Origin: a virus
DNA length: 64,000 nt
Reading direction: 5' to 3' (one strand)
IMG/VR virus record: IMGVR_UViG_3300043395_003024
Location: 81,205 to 145,204 of that record
Of this stretch, positions 43,436 through 50,560 are shown in pieces; the first letter of the stretch is position 1, and every line of letters starts with the position of its first letter. The notes under the pieces were generated by a model, which was given only the letters and a program-made list of their open reading frames with translations, ran no database searches and was not told where the DNA came from. The position numbers and the translations under genes were made by a program.

Positions 43436-43648
43436 ATGAGTCATAGCGACTCTGTCAAGAAATCTCTTCTAAAAACTACGACATGGTATTTCTCTGACCT
43501 CATCCTTACGTTTGCAATCGCATTTGCCGTAACGCGTAATGTGCGCTCATCGATTGCTATTGGAGTTGCTCAACAGACGTGGGAGCTTCTTTTGTATTTC
43601 GTACACGAAAGAATTTGGGTAAGATTCTCAAAACACAGGGGCGCTTAG
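43436..43648 (+). CDS. DUF2061-like small membrane protein
   Basis: A 70-aa protein with two hydrophobic segments around TWYFSDLILTFAIAFAVTRN and SIAIGVAQQTWELLLYFVHE, and the ending RIWVRF. This is the layout of DUF2061 (two-helix membrane proteins). Function unknown. The last 10 bases lie inside the tRNA-Val gene. Confidence 0.75.
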   Translation: MSHSDSVKKSLLKTTTWYFSDLILTFAIAFAVTRNVRSSIAIGVAQQTWELLLYFVHERIWVRFSKHRGA

Positions 43649-43710
43649 CTCAGCGGTAGAGCAACTCGTTTACACCGAGTAGGCCGGGGGTTCGAGACCC
43701 TCAGCGCCCA
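43639..43710 (+). tRNA. tRNA-Val (anticodon TAC)
   Basis: Acceptor GGGCGCT/AGCGCCC, D stem GCTC/GAGC, anticodon arm ACTCG-TTTACAC-CGAGT and T loop TTCGAGA are all in place; discriminator A, no encoded CCA. Confidence 0.95.
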
Positions 43711-43729
43711 CAAAATGAAAGGACAATAT

Positions 43730-43798
43730 ATGACCGTACTCTTGATACTTTGCCTAATAGCAACATTCGGAGTCCTTGACTACATGTTTGGGGATTAG
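43730..43798 (+). CDS. Tiny membrane peptide (22 aa)
   Basis: AAAGGA lies 6 nt before ATG 43730. The product is almost all one hydrophobic helix (MTVLLILCLIATFGVLDY then MFGD). An in-frame ATG at 43715 would add five residues. Such single-helix peptides are common in phage tRNA arrays, but the short length makes this tentative. Confidence 0.4.
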   Translation: MTVLLILCLIATFGVLDYMFGD

Positions 43799-43804
43799 CC
43801 GCAC

Positions 43805-43963
43805 ATGGAAGACGAATGGGATTGTGATACCCCAAGGCCAACCGGGTTTACCTATCACATGAACGTCACAGTATGTGATGAGTGCGGATTAAAATTTCCG
43901 TACTATGACTGTTACTGCGAGTTGGAACATGAATGCGAAAAGGGTAAATACCTCAATGCCTAA
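43805..43963 (+). CDS. Small Cys-rich protein (52 aa)
   Basis: The product MEDEWDCDTPRPTGFTYHMN continues with VTVCDECGLKFPYYDCYCEL and EHECEKGKYLNA. Two CxxC-like pairs and several more Cys/His indicate a zinc-ribbon-like fold. It lies 6 bp after the tiny membrane peptide gene. Confidence 0.6.
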   Translation: MEDEWDCDTPRPTGFTYHMNVTVCDECGLKFPYYDCYCELEHECEKGKYLNA

Positions 43964-44032
43964 GTTCTCACAAAATGAGAATTTAATTTCACATTGTGGA
44001 TAATCGCGGTAATATTTGACACAATAAATCTA

Positions 44033-44105
<73 letters not shown>

Positions 44106-44145
44106 CTATAGTTGCGAAAGCAACTCTTAAAAGAAAGCAAAGTAA

Positions 44146-44541
44146 ATGAAGAAACTAGCGATTACCGCAATTGTGTTGACGGCAGCATCACTATCAGCAT
44201 GCGGAACACGTACTATCGTCGTAGAGAAGGCAGTACCCGATACTGTTGCCGCCACTCAGCAAACAGCAGCTCCAAAGCCTATTGACAGGGAAGAGCAGTT
44301 TCTCAATAACGTTGCAGCCGACTATCCAGCAGAGGTGACACGTCTTGGGAAGGTTGGCGTTCTGAAGATGGGGCGCCTTACGTGTGACGCAATCGATGAG
44401 GGCTCGACACTTGCAGACTTTGTCAATATGGCCCAATCTAGCGGTGTTGACTCCGGCTTTATCGGTACGCTAATTCGCGAAGCAGTGCATAACTTCTGCC
44501 CAGAAAACCAGTGGTTTATTGACTCTGCCCTCAACGCCTAA
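44146..44541 (+). CDS. Secreted DUF732-like lipoprotein
   Basis: A 131-aa protein. The N-terminus is a lipoprotein signal: KK, a hydrophobic core LAITAIVLTAASLS and lipobox LSAC, with the lipidated Cys at 19. The mature part holds EQFLNNVAADYP...LGKVGVLKMGRLTCDAIDEG...LIREAVHNFCPEN, the two-Cys pattern of DUF732, a family mostly from Actinobacteria. The likely location is the outer face of the host membrane. A role in superinfection exclusion or envelope change is possible but only a guess. Confidence 0.75.
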   Translation: MKKLAITAIVLTAASLSACGTRTIVVEKAVPDTVAATQQTAAPKPIDREEQFLNNVAADYPAEVTRLGKVGVLKMGRLTCDAIDEGSTLADFVNMAQSSGVDSGFIGTLIREAVHNFCPENQWFIDSALNA

Positions 44542-44586
44542 TACCGGCAAAACGTGTAACATCTACCTACCGTGTGAAGGTAGTTT

Positions 44587-44673
44587 GGAAGAGTGGCAGA
44601 GCGGCCGAATGCACCTGTCTTGAAAACAGGAGTGGGTTTGCGCCCACCGGGGGTTCAAATCCCTCCTCTTCCG
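44587..44673 (+). tRNA. tRNA-Ser (anticodon TGA)
   Basis: An 87-nt class II tRNA: acceptor GGAAGAG/CTCTTCC, anticodon arm CCTGT-CTTGAAA-ACAGG, a long variable arm (GTGGGTTTGCGCCCAC) and T loop TTCAAAT. Discriminator G as usual for Ser. Confidence 0.95.
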
Positions 44674-44698
44674 CTGAATGGTGTAGTATTTGGCTACC

Positions 44699-44866
44699 AT
44701 GGAAACGCACGAAGCTCTTGCTGAGCGCATAATAAAAATGCAACAAGAGATAAATCAATGGCGAGATATCGCGTACCGGTTAACAATGCCGCATCATGAT
44801 GACAATTGCGAATTTGCCGCTCAATGCTCTTATTGCTTAGCAATACAAAAAGCCTCTAAACGGTAA
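44699..44866 (+). CDS. Small His/Cys-containing protein (55 aa)
   Basis: The product METHEALAERIIKMQQEINQ is a helix, followed by WRDIAYRLTMPHHDDNCEFA and AQCSYCLAIQKASKR. HH...C...CxxC suggests one zinc site. TAGTAT lies 9 nt upstream, so the transcript may be nearly leaderless. Confidence 0.6.
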   Translation: METHEALAERIIKMQQEINQWRDIAYRLTMPHHDDNCEFAAQCSYCLAIQKASKR

Positions 44867-44879
44867 TTCCAATCCTCAA

Positions 44880-44961
44880 GGGGATATGGCGGAATAGGCA
44901 TACGCAGGGGACTTAAAATCCCTGGCCGTAAGGCATGTGGGTTCAAGTCCCACTATCCCTA
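44880..44961 (+). tRNA. tRNA-Leu (anticodon TAA)
   Basis: Class II tRNA: acceptor GGGGATA/TATCCCT, anticodon arm GGGGA-CTTAAAA-TCCCT, variable arm GGCCGTAAGGC and T arm GTGGG/CCCAC. It is followed by a run of T. The 3' end of the leftward gene overlaps it. Confidence 0.95.
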
Positions 44962-45605
44962 CTTTTTTGCTCCACAACAGAACCAATTCTGGGTAGCAAC
45001 CTTGCCGACCCGCTCCATGCGCTTCTCAACGTTTCCCCATCTGGTGTAGTTATGTCTCCACCGTTCAGAAACTGGCCATATGAACCAGAAACAATAACCA
45101 GGTCTGCTACGCCAAAAAGCGCAAGAGTAACTCTTTTCCTTCTCCATTTTTCATAAACAAGAATCTGCTGAATCTTTGATGAATCTTTAAACCATTGAAC
45201 AAATCCAACCGTCTCGGATTCTCCTACACCAGAATCCGTTGGAATCTTACCAATTGCTTTAAGTTTTTCGGCAGTGACTATTGTTCCCGAATCAAAGTCC
45301 GGACCGTGCATGGCATATAAGAAAACAAACGGAATTTCTGGCCCACCAGGAAATGGACGGTTAACTTCTTGGACAAAGTACCATAACGGGGGAACAAACC
45401 CCATTACCTCCCCGTCTCTCCAGTTTATAAAAAGATTCTCATTGGCATCAATGGAGCCAAACCAGATTGATTCAGAAATTGTTGGTTTATTTTCGGAAAC
45501 GACAATAGACGGACGCTCGAACTCATCCGTAGAGAATGCATGAACTTCAGCCCATTTGTCTGTTAATTGTCTAGGTTTCCAGAACCATAGTTGTTTAAAA
45601 GCCAT
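44943..45605 (-). CDS. Unknown 220-aa protein
   Basis: It begins MAFKQLWFWKPRQLTDKWAE, is rich in Trp, Phe and Gly and contains several beta-type stretches (FGSIDANENLFINWRDG, VPPLWYFVQEVNRPFPGG). No catalytic motif seen. The composition is compatible with a virion surface or tail-accessory protein. It reads 19 bp into the tRNA-Leu gene on the opposite strand, so its last residues may be variable. It forms a two-gene leftward unit with the next gene. Confidence 0.7.
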   Translation of the reverse strand: MAFKQLWFWKPRQLTDKWAEVHAFSTDEFERPSIVVSENKPTISESIWFGSIDANENLFINWRDGEVMGFVPPLWYFVQEVNRPFPGGPEIPFVFLYAMHGPDFDSGTIVTAEKLKAIGKIPTDSGVGESETVGFVQWFKDSSKIQQILVYEKWRRKRVTLALFGVADLVIVSGSYGQFLNGGDITTPDGETLRSAWSGSARLLPRIGSVVEQKSRDSGT

Positions 45606-45614
45606 AAGGCCATA

Positions 45615-46295
45615 TTAGTCATTCCACCATGCTGTCCATGGCTTGGGAGAAGCAGAAGAAGCATCTGGGAAAGACATTCCCGTATAGGCAACACAGATTG
45701 TGACCTTTGCGTCATTTTCATAGTCAGTCCAGTCTCCACCAGAGTTGTATACAAACATCTGAAGGAATTCGTCTGTATTCATTACCGCAACGTCAGCCAG
45801 GTATGTCTGCGCGTTGAATTCGCTTTCGTTCCAACTATTATTAAATGCATGAGCCTTGTCAATTGGTTCTGCTGCAGTACTACGAAGGTCAAGTGCGCCG
45901 CTTCCCCAGTATTGCTGCGTAGTCCAAGCACCGACTCTTCCTGCAGCATTATCGGGATTTCCAAGCCACATTGTTGGCTTTAGGTCTTCGTTTACGTCGC
46001 CATAATATGCAACATCCTCAAAACCAAATACCCAATCTGATGGATTATCGTATGTGCGATGCTGCGTCTTTGAATTCTTATTTTTGATTACAGCAAGAGA
46101 TAATTGCCTCTCGGTTGTCTCAATATTGCTAACGCCCTCATAAAGGCCCTGTGTTGAGCCATAAATCTGCTGTGTAGTGAACCATATTTTTTCAATCTTT
46201 ACCCTAAAAGGGAATGAGACGTTTAAGTAGGATGGGTCACTGATTCTGACAGTCCAGTCATAGCTAACTATTGACGGCGGGATAATTCCTGACAT
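45615..46295 (-). CDS. Unknown 226-aa protein, possible virion beta-rich protein
   Basis: GGAAGGAAC precedes the start. The product begins MSGIIPPSIVSYDWTVRISD and is rich in Trp, Tyr, Asn and Ser, with strand-like segments and the end SPKPWTAWWND. No family recognised. Together with the gene at 44943 it interrupts the tRNA array on the opposite strand, as if the pair were inserted as a cassette. A structural or receptor-related role is only a guess. Confidence 0.7.
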   Translation of the reverse strand: MSGIIPPSIVSYDWTVRISDPSYLNVSFPFRVKIEKIWFTTQQIYGSTQGLYEGVSNIETTERQLSLAVIKNKNSKTQHRTYDNPSDWVFGFEDVAYYGDVNEDLKPTMWLGNPDNAAGRVGAWTTQQYWGSGALDLRSTAAEPIDKAHAFNNSWNESEFNAQTYLADVAVMNTDEFLQMFVYNSGGDWTDYENDAKVTICVAYTGMSFPDASSASPKPWTAWWND

Positions 46296-46414
46296 AATGT
46301 TCCTTCCGGATGGTGCAACGCTAATAATTATACTTTATTTATTATTTCTCAATAAATAGAAAGACCAGAACGTTTGTTTTTTCGCAAGCATCTGTACATA
46401 GAATGTCGTCACAG

Positions 46415-46487
46415 TGGCGAGTAGCTCAGTTGGCAGAGCAAGGGACTGTTAATCCCTGGGTCGCAGGTTCGAGCCCTGCCTCGCCAG
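46415..46487 (+). tRNA. tRNA-Asn (anticodon GTT)
   Basis: Acceptor TGGCGAG/CTCGCCA, D stem GCTC/GAGC, anticodon arm AGGGA-CTGTTAA-TCCCT, T arm GCAGG/CCTGC and discriminator G. Confidence 0.95.
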
Positions 46488-46491
46488 CTAA

Positions 46492-46563
46492 TGGGGAATG
46501 GTGTAATTGGCAACACGACTGGTTTTGGTCCAGTAGTTCAGGGTTCGAGTCCTTGCTCCCCAA
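46492..46563 (+). tRNA. tRNA-Gln (anticodon TTG)
   Basis: Acceptor TGGGGAA pairs with CTCCCCA except for one A-C at the base. Anticodon arm ACTGG-TTTTGGT-CCAGT and T arm CAGGG/CCTTG are intact. It lies 4 nt after tRNA-Asn. Confidence 0.9.
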
Positions 46564-46591
46564 CAAAGCAGTTGATATCATTGCGCCACAT

Positions 46592-46671
46592 GGGTTCGTG
46601 GCGGAATTGGCAGACGCGCCAGGTTTAGGTCCTGGTTCTACGGAGTGAGGGTTCGAGTCCCTCCGGACCTA
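46592..46671 (+). tRNA. tRNA-Leu (anticodon TAG)
   Basis: Class II tRNA: acceptor GGGTTCG/CGGACCT with two wobble pairs, anticodon arm CCAGG-TTTAGGT-CCTGG, variable arm and T arm GAGGG/CCCTC. Confidence 0.92.
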
Positions 46672-46686
46672 CGGAAAGGAATAATT

Positions 46687-47001
46687 ATGACTGATGACAT
46701 TGTGACCCGACTACGGGAGCATTACGCCGACCCTGCCGACTTTACATTTGCGGATTTGAGTGATGCCGCTGATGAGATTGAACGCCTACGCCAGCAAGGG
46801 GCAGTCATGATAAGTCACCTTAAAGAAATGTTTCCTTTCTTTATGAATGACGTCAAACACGGAGTATCCATAGGACCGGCACCTGACGGTCACGTAGATG
46901 ATTCATGCCCAGACTGTCAGTGGTACAAGAGTTCTGTAAATACCGCCGAGCGGGTTATGAATGGCGAGTTTGACTACATTCCGAAACAGGAGAACAGTTG
47001 A
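46687..47001 (+). CDS. Unknown 104-aa phage protein
   Basis: ATG 46687 follows AAAGGA by 7 nt, whereas the frame extends back into tRNA-Leu. The product starts MTDDIVTRLREHYADPADFT and contains SDAADEIERLRQQG, a helix common in small phage proteins, and a Cys pair SCPDCQWY. Function unknown. The next gene overlaps its end. Confidence 0.65.
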   Translation: MTDDIVTRLREHYADPADFTFADLSDAADEIERLRQQGAVMISHLKEMFPFFMNDVKHGVSIGPAPDGHVDDSCPDCQWYKSSVNTAERVMNGEFDYIPKQENS

Positions 47002-47218
47002 CATCCCTGGAGCGAAGGGATATTATTCGCTGGTGGACGAAGAATACACAATTGAAAACCTTCATGATGATATGGAGTTTCTCCGTAAAGCTGGACTAAT
47101 TGAAGTTATCGGCGTTAACGAAGACGGTCAATGGCTTTGGGCGGCAACCGACAAAAGTAAAACGATGTCTAGAGAAGAGCTGCTCAAAATAATGGAAGAA
47201 GAAGACGAAATTGACTGA
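46961..47218 (+). CDS. Small unknown protein (up to 85 aa)
   Basis: The longest frame starts at ATG 46961 inside the previous gene; a later GTG at 47033 is an alternative. The conserved-looking part is DEEYTIENLHDDMEFLRKAG, then LIEVIGVNEDGQWLWAATD and an acidic helix. The middle resembles a winged-helix-like turn but is too short to assign. Confidence 0.5.
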   Translation: MASLTTFRNRRTVDIPGAKGYYSLVDEEYTIENLHDDMEFLRKAGLIEVIGVNEDGQWLWAATDKSKTMSREELLKIMEEEDEID

Positions 47219-47378
47219 TAAGCCAATTTATGCATATTCAGTTAATCAATCGACACCAGATAAATGCACTCTGCTTTGTTCTACGCAAGAGGTAGATGGG
47301 TGGGAAGAGATAGGAACAGTTGATAGGCGATTTGCCCAACTAATCGTCACTGCACTAAACTATTCATCCATTCAATAG
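47211..47378 (+). CDS. Small unknown protein (55 aa), TTG start
   Basis: TTG at 47211 overlaps the preceding stop and follows GGAAGAAGAAG. The product runs TDKPIYAYSVNQSTPDKCTL, LCSTQEVDGWEEIGTVDRRF, AQLIVTALNYSSIQ. No family. The frame fills the gap exactly up to tRNA-Pro. Confidence 0.45.
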   Translation: MTDKPIYAYSVNQSTPDKCTLLCSTQEVDGWEEIGTVDRRFAQLIVTALNYSSIQ

Positions 47379-47452
<74 letters not shown>

Positions 47453-47456
47453 CGAA

Positions 47457-47543
47457 GCTGGTACCCATCCACGAGAGGTGAAAAAGTCCTCAGGGTGACG
47501 ACCCATCGCGGGGAAGGCTAAGAGGCGGGCCGCACTGCCAGCA
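47457..47543 (+). ncRNA. tRNA-sized structured RNA candidate
   Basis: GCTGGTA (47457-47463) pairs with TGCCAGC (47536-47542). Inside are three hairpins: GAGG/CCTC (47475-47478 with 47488-47491), GGGT-GACG-ACCC (47493-47504) and GCGG/CCGC (47508-47511 with 47530-47533). It begins 5 nt after tRNA-Pro and ends just before the ribosome-binding site of the gene at 47559. There is no T loop or anticodon loop, so it is not a standard tRNA. It could be a leader RNA or a tRNA-like decoy. Confidence 0.4.
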
Positions 47544-47558
47544 TTTCAGGGGAGAAAA

Positions 47559-47807
47559 ATGGAAAGCATTACGCACACTCTTGTCGGTGGGCAAATACTT
47601 ATAGGTGTACATAGCAAGTCAAAGTGCACTGGAGAGTATTGCGTAATACATAACATGAGCGACCACCACATGAAGGAGTGGCCACAAAACTGGCGACCGG
47701 ATAGACAAATGATGGAAAGAATTTGTCCACACGGAGTTGGGCATCCAGACCCAGATGAGATATCAAATGATAGAGTGCATGGGTGCGACGGATGCTGCTC
47801 ACATTGA
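47559..47807 (+). CDS. Conserved Cys/His-rich small phage protein (82 aa)
   Basis: GGGGAGA lies just before the ATG. The protein carries KCTGEYCVIHNMSDHHMKEW, then WRPDRQMMERICPHGVGHPD and HGCDGCC. I recall the CPHGVGHPDPD...HGCDGCC set from many small phage proteins. Dense Cys and His indicate at least one zinc site. Function unknown. The structured RNA candidate lies in its leader. Confidence 0.78.
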   Translation: MESITHTLVGGQILIGVHSKSKCTGEYCVIHNMSDHHMKEWPQNWRPDRQMMERICPHGVGHPDPDEISNDRVHGCDGCCSH

Positions 47808-48091
47808 GAACGTTTTTTTCCAAGATAGTCAACGCCGTTAGGAGTATGTCCCGGCGCTCCTACTGGAATCGCGCCAACTCCGTCGAGGCTTGGGGTTTTG
47901 CCACAAAGATTGCAATTATTTTTCCGGGGCTGCTTTTCGGACAGCAATTCTGGTGGCTCTACATTTTTGCAATATTTTCCAGCATTGCCCTCATATGGTC
48001 GTCAACAGTAAAGACACTGCCAACAATTATCATCTTTAATGTCTTATGGGTGATTCTTGCTTCTGCTGCGATAATAAAACATTTTATTTAA
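47783..48091 (+). CDS. Small membrane protein (up to 102 aa)
   Basis: The frame starts inside the previous gene; ATG at 47792 or 47846 are alternative starts. After a basic N-terminus (RSMSRRSYWNRANS) come three hydrophobic helices: KIAIIFPGLLFGQQFWWLYI, FAIFSSIALIW and TIIIFNVLWVILASAAIIKH. No family recognised. Confidence 0.6.
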   Translation: MRRMLLTLRTFFSKIVNAVRSMSRRSYWNRANSVEAWGFATKIAIIFPGLLFGQQFWWLYIFAIFSSIALIWSSTVKTLPTIIIFNVLWVILASAAIIKHFI

Positions 48092-48097
48092 ACATCC

Positions 48098-48170
48098 GCG
48101 CCTTTAGCTCAGTCGGTAGAGCAGCGGACTTTTAATCCGTGGGTCCTGGGTTCGAGCCCCAGAGGGCGCA
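48098..48170 (+). tRNA. tRNA-Lys (anticodon TTT)
   Basis: Acceptor GCGCCTT/AGGGCGC, D stem GCTC/GAGC, anticodon arm GCGGA-CTTTTAA-TCCGT and T arm CTGGG/CCCAG. Confidence 0.95.
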
Positions 48171-48219
48171 CTGTGCTGCTAGTTTTGGAATTAGCAAATA
48201 GACAAAGCAGGAGTGGATT

Positions 48220-48927
48220 TTGGGGAACCTGATTGAAGTAATGCCGGAAACTGGCGGTTTTGTCAGGCTTGACGCTCATATGGCCGACGATATGTCTGTA
48301 GTGAATGCAGCACGTGTATCTTTCGCTCAGCATTCGTCGGAGCTGCACGATGAGCTTTCCGGCAAAGATAAGGGGCTTGTCGGTTTCCTGATGAGGGAGC
48401 GGCACGGAACGCCGTTTGAGCACAACGCATTTAGATTCCACATCAAGTGCCCGCTCTTTGTCGCCCGCGAGTGGTTCCGTCATAGAATCGGCTCGTTCAA
48501 TGAATTTTCTGCACGGTACTCGGAGGTGCCCGACGAGTTTCACGTTCCCAAAGAGGAGCACATACGTACCCAGATTGGCAAGCCGGGAGCATACACATTC
48601 GAAATTCTTGACAAACGTGATGCGCGCGTATCGATGGCGATGACAGCAATTAATTCAAATAACATTGCGTCATACAGGCTTTATCGCGACATGATTGAGT
48701 CAGGTATTGCTAAAGAAGTTGCACGCATGGTTCTCCCTGTTTCCATGTTTACGCAGTTCTACTGGACAGTAAATGCTCGGGCATTGATGAATTTCCTATC
48801 TCTCCGTACAGACATAAATGCACAACTAGAAATCCGCGAATATGCCGCTGCTGTTGAGGAATTGTTCAAAAATACAATGCCGGTTACGTATCAAGCATGG
48901 ATAGACAACGGGAAGGTTGCACCATGA
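48220..48927 (+). CDS. thyX: FAD-dependent thymidylate synthase ThyX, TTG start
   Basis: The TTG at 48220 is chosen because GCAGGAG lies 6 nt upstream; no ATG or GTG fits. The 235-aa protein has the ThyX motif RHRIGSFNEFSARYS (about 88-102), HGTPFEHNAFRFHIKCP before it and VARMVLPVSMFTQFYWTVNARALMNFL near the end. It methylates dUMP to dTMP using methylene-tetrahydrofolate and FADH2. This gene heads the rhamnose operon through an ATGA overlap with rmlA and complements the phage's class II reductase in dNTP supply. Confidence 0.95.
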   Translation: MGNLIEVMPETGGFVRLDAHMADDMSVVNAARVSFAQHSSELHDELSGKDKGLVGFLMRERHGTPFEHNAFRFHIKCPLFVAREWFRHRIGSFNEFSARYSEVPDEFHVPKEEHIRTQIGKPGAYTFEILDKRDARVSMAMTAINSNNIASYRLYRDMIESGIAKEVARMVLPVSMFTQFYWTVNARALMNFLSLRTDINAQLEIREYAAAVEELFKNTMPVTYQAWIDNGKVAP

Positions 48928-49994
48928 GTATCAAGGGTTTGATACTTTCTGGAGGCAACGGTACGCGGCTAAGGCCTATTACCTATACCGGAGCAAAACA
49001 GCTTGTGCCGATTGCAAACAAGCCAATTTTGTTTTACGGCATCGAATCAATGGTTGACGCCGGCATTGTAAATATCGGCATTGTGGTTGGCTCTACCGCA
49101 GATGAAATAAAGACGGCGGTTGGAGACGGCTCAAAGTTCGGAGCACAAGTTACATACATTGAGCAAGCAACACCGCTTGGCCTTGCTCACTGTGTTTCCA
49201 TCTCACGCAATTTTCTTGGCGATGATGATTTCATCATGTACCTTGGCGACAACATGCTGCAGCAGAGCATTCATGAATTTCACGAAATGTTTGCTCACAC
49301 AACAAGTAAGCCATCGGCTTCAATTCTCGTAAAAGAAGTACCTAATCCGGAAAGCTTTGGCGTAGTCGAGCTTGAAAACGGAAAACCAATACGGCTTGTA
49401 GAAAAACCCGATTCTCCAAATTCAAACATGGCAATGGTAGGTGTCTACTTCTTCACGAAAGACATCCATGAAGCAATTCAGAACATCAAAGCATCTCGCA
49501 GGGGAGAGCTTGAGATAACCGACGCAATACAGTGGCTGATTGACGCCGGCAAGAGCGTTACATGCCACACACTCGAAGGATGGTGGCTTGATACGGGTAA
49601 AAAAGACCCGCTGCTTGAATGCAACCGCCTCGTCCTTGACAAGATTGAGCGAAATATTTATGAGAAGTCGCTCAACGAGTTCACTGCGGATGGGCGTGTC
49701 CAGATTGGAAATTCGCAAATCTATAACTCGCGCATTATTGGTCCTGTCGCCATAGGGGATTGGTGCGTCATACGGGATGCATTTATAGGCCCATATACGT
49801 CAATAGGAAATAACTGCATAGTTGAAAATACCGAGGTACAAAACTCAGTACTTTTAGGGAATAATGTTGTTCGTGACGTACCGCGTATTAGCGACTCGCT
49901 TATCGGCAGTGGCGCAAGGATAAGTCGTTCATCTGGAAAGCCGGCAGCACTAAAACTGATGATAAGCGACCAGAGTATTGTGGAGATTGAGTAA
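48924..49994 (+). CDS. rmlA: Glucose-1-phosphate thymidylyltransferase
   Basis: The ATG 48924 overlaps the thyX stop; the longer frame from 48897 is unlikely. The 356-aa protein has the nucleotidyltransferase signature LILSGGNGTRLRPITYTGAK, then KQLVPIANKPILFYGIE, YLGDNMLQ and LVEKPDSPNSNMAMVGVYFF. A C-terminal left-handed beta-helix region (GPVAIGDWCVIRDAFIGPYT, SIGNNCIVENTEVQNSVLLG) makes it the long type of RmlA/RfbA-like enzyme. It forms dTDP-glucose from dTTP and glucose-1-phosphate, the first step to dTDP-L-rhamnose. The stop overlaps the rmlC start (TAATG). Confidence 0.93.
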   Translation: MSIKGLILSGGNGTRLRPITYTGAKQLVPIANKPILFYGIESMVDAGIVNIGIVVGSTADEIKTAVGDGSKFGAQVTYIEQATPLGLAHCVSISRNFLGDDDFIMYLGDNMLQQSIHEFHEMFAHTTSKPSASILVKEVPNPESFGVVELENGKPIRLVEKPDSPNSNMAMVGVYFFTKDIHEAIQNIKASRRGELEITDAIQWLIDAGKSVTCHTLEGWWLDTGKKDPLLECNRLVLDKIERNIYEKSLNEFTADGRVQIGNSQIYNSRIIGPVAIGDWCVIRDAFIGPYTSIGNNCIVENTEVQNSVLLGNNVVRDVPRISDSLIGSGARISRSSGKPAALKLMISDQSIVEIE

Positions 49995-50560
49995 TGCCCA
50001 TAATTGAAGAATGCAATGAAATAAAAGACGTTTTGATAGTTAACCCAGATGTACATGGTGACGAAAGGGGCAACTTCATCGAGACATACCGTCGGTCGTG
50101 GTTCCCGCTAGGGCGTGAGATGATACAGGGCAACAGGGGAGACCGAGCTCTAGGTTCTCTCGTAGGGCTTCACTACCATCTACATCAGGCTGATTATTGG
50201 TATGTTCCTTTTGGTATATGCAGAATTGTTTTGCACGACATTCGCGCAGGTTCGCCTACACAGGGAAATACGTATGTAACCGATGTGGGTGATACTAGTT
50301 ATGATGGCTTCGACCACAGAGGAATATTTATCCCGCCAGGCGTAGCGCATGGATTCTTGGCAGTAACAAACATGACGATTACTTACATGGTAGACAGCTA
50401 CTACAACAAAAATGATGAACTTGGCGTCCTCTGGTCGGACCCGGCAATAAAAGCCGACTGGGGAGATGGCGAAAAAATCGTTTCTTCTCGCGATATGGCA
50501 AATCCATTAATTGCCGACATCCCGCAGGCACTGATACCGACATATGGATTACGAACATGA
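49994..50560 (+). CDS. rmlC: dTDP-4-dehydrorhamnose 3,5-epimerase
   Basis: A 188-aa cupin of usual RmlC length: VNPDVHGDERGNFIETYRRS, GLHYHLHQADYWYVPFG (catalytic His in GLHYH) and FIPPGVAHGFLAVTNMTITY. It epimerises C3 and C5 of the 4-keto sugar. One difference from typical enzymes is GLHYHLHQ in place of GLHxQ. Overlap of the stop with the rmlB start is ATGA. Confidence 0.92.
   Translation: MPIIEECNEIKDVLIVNPDVHGDERGNFIETYRRSWFPLGREMIQGNRGDRALGSLVGLHYHLHQADYWYVPFGICRIVLHDIRAGSPTQGNTYVTDVGDTSYDGFDHRGIFIPPGVAHGFLAVTNMTITYMVDSYYNKNDELGVLWSDPAIKADWGDGEKIVSSRDMANPLIADIPQALIPTYGLRT

Noticed and set aside
46403-46648. 81-aa frame across three tRNA genes
   Set aside because: It is entirely tRNA sequence read as protein.
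47457-47543. Cobalamin riboswitch
   Set aside because: GAGGTGAAAAAGTCCTC faintly recalls the conserved GGUGAAAAUCC element, but the other conserved boxes are missing and the following gene is not B12-related.
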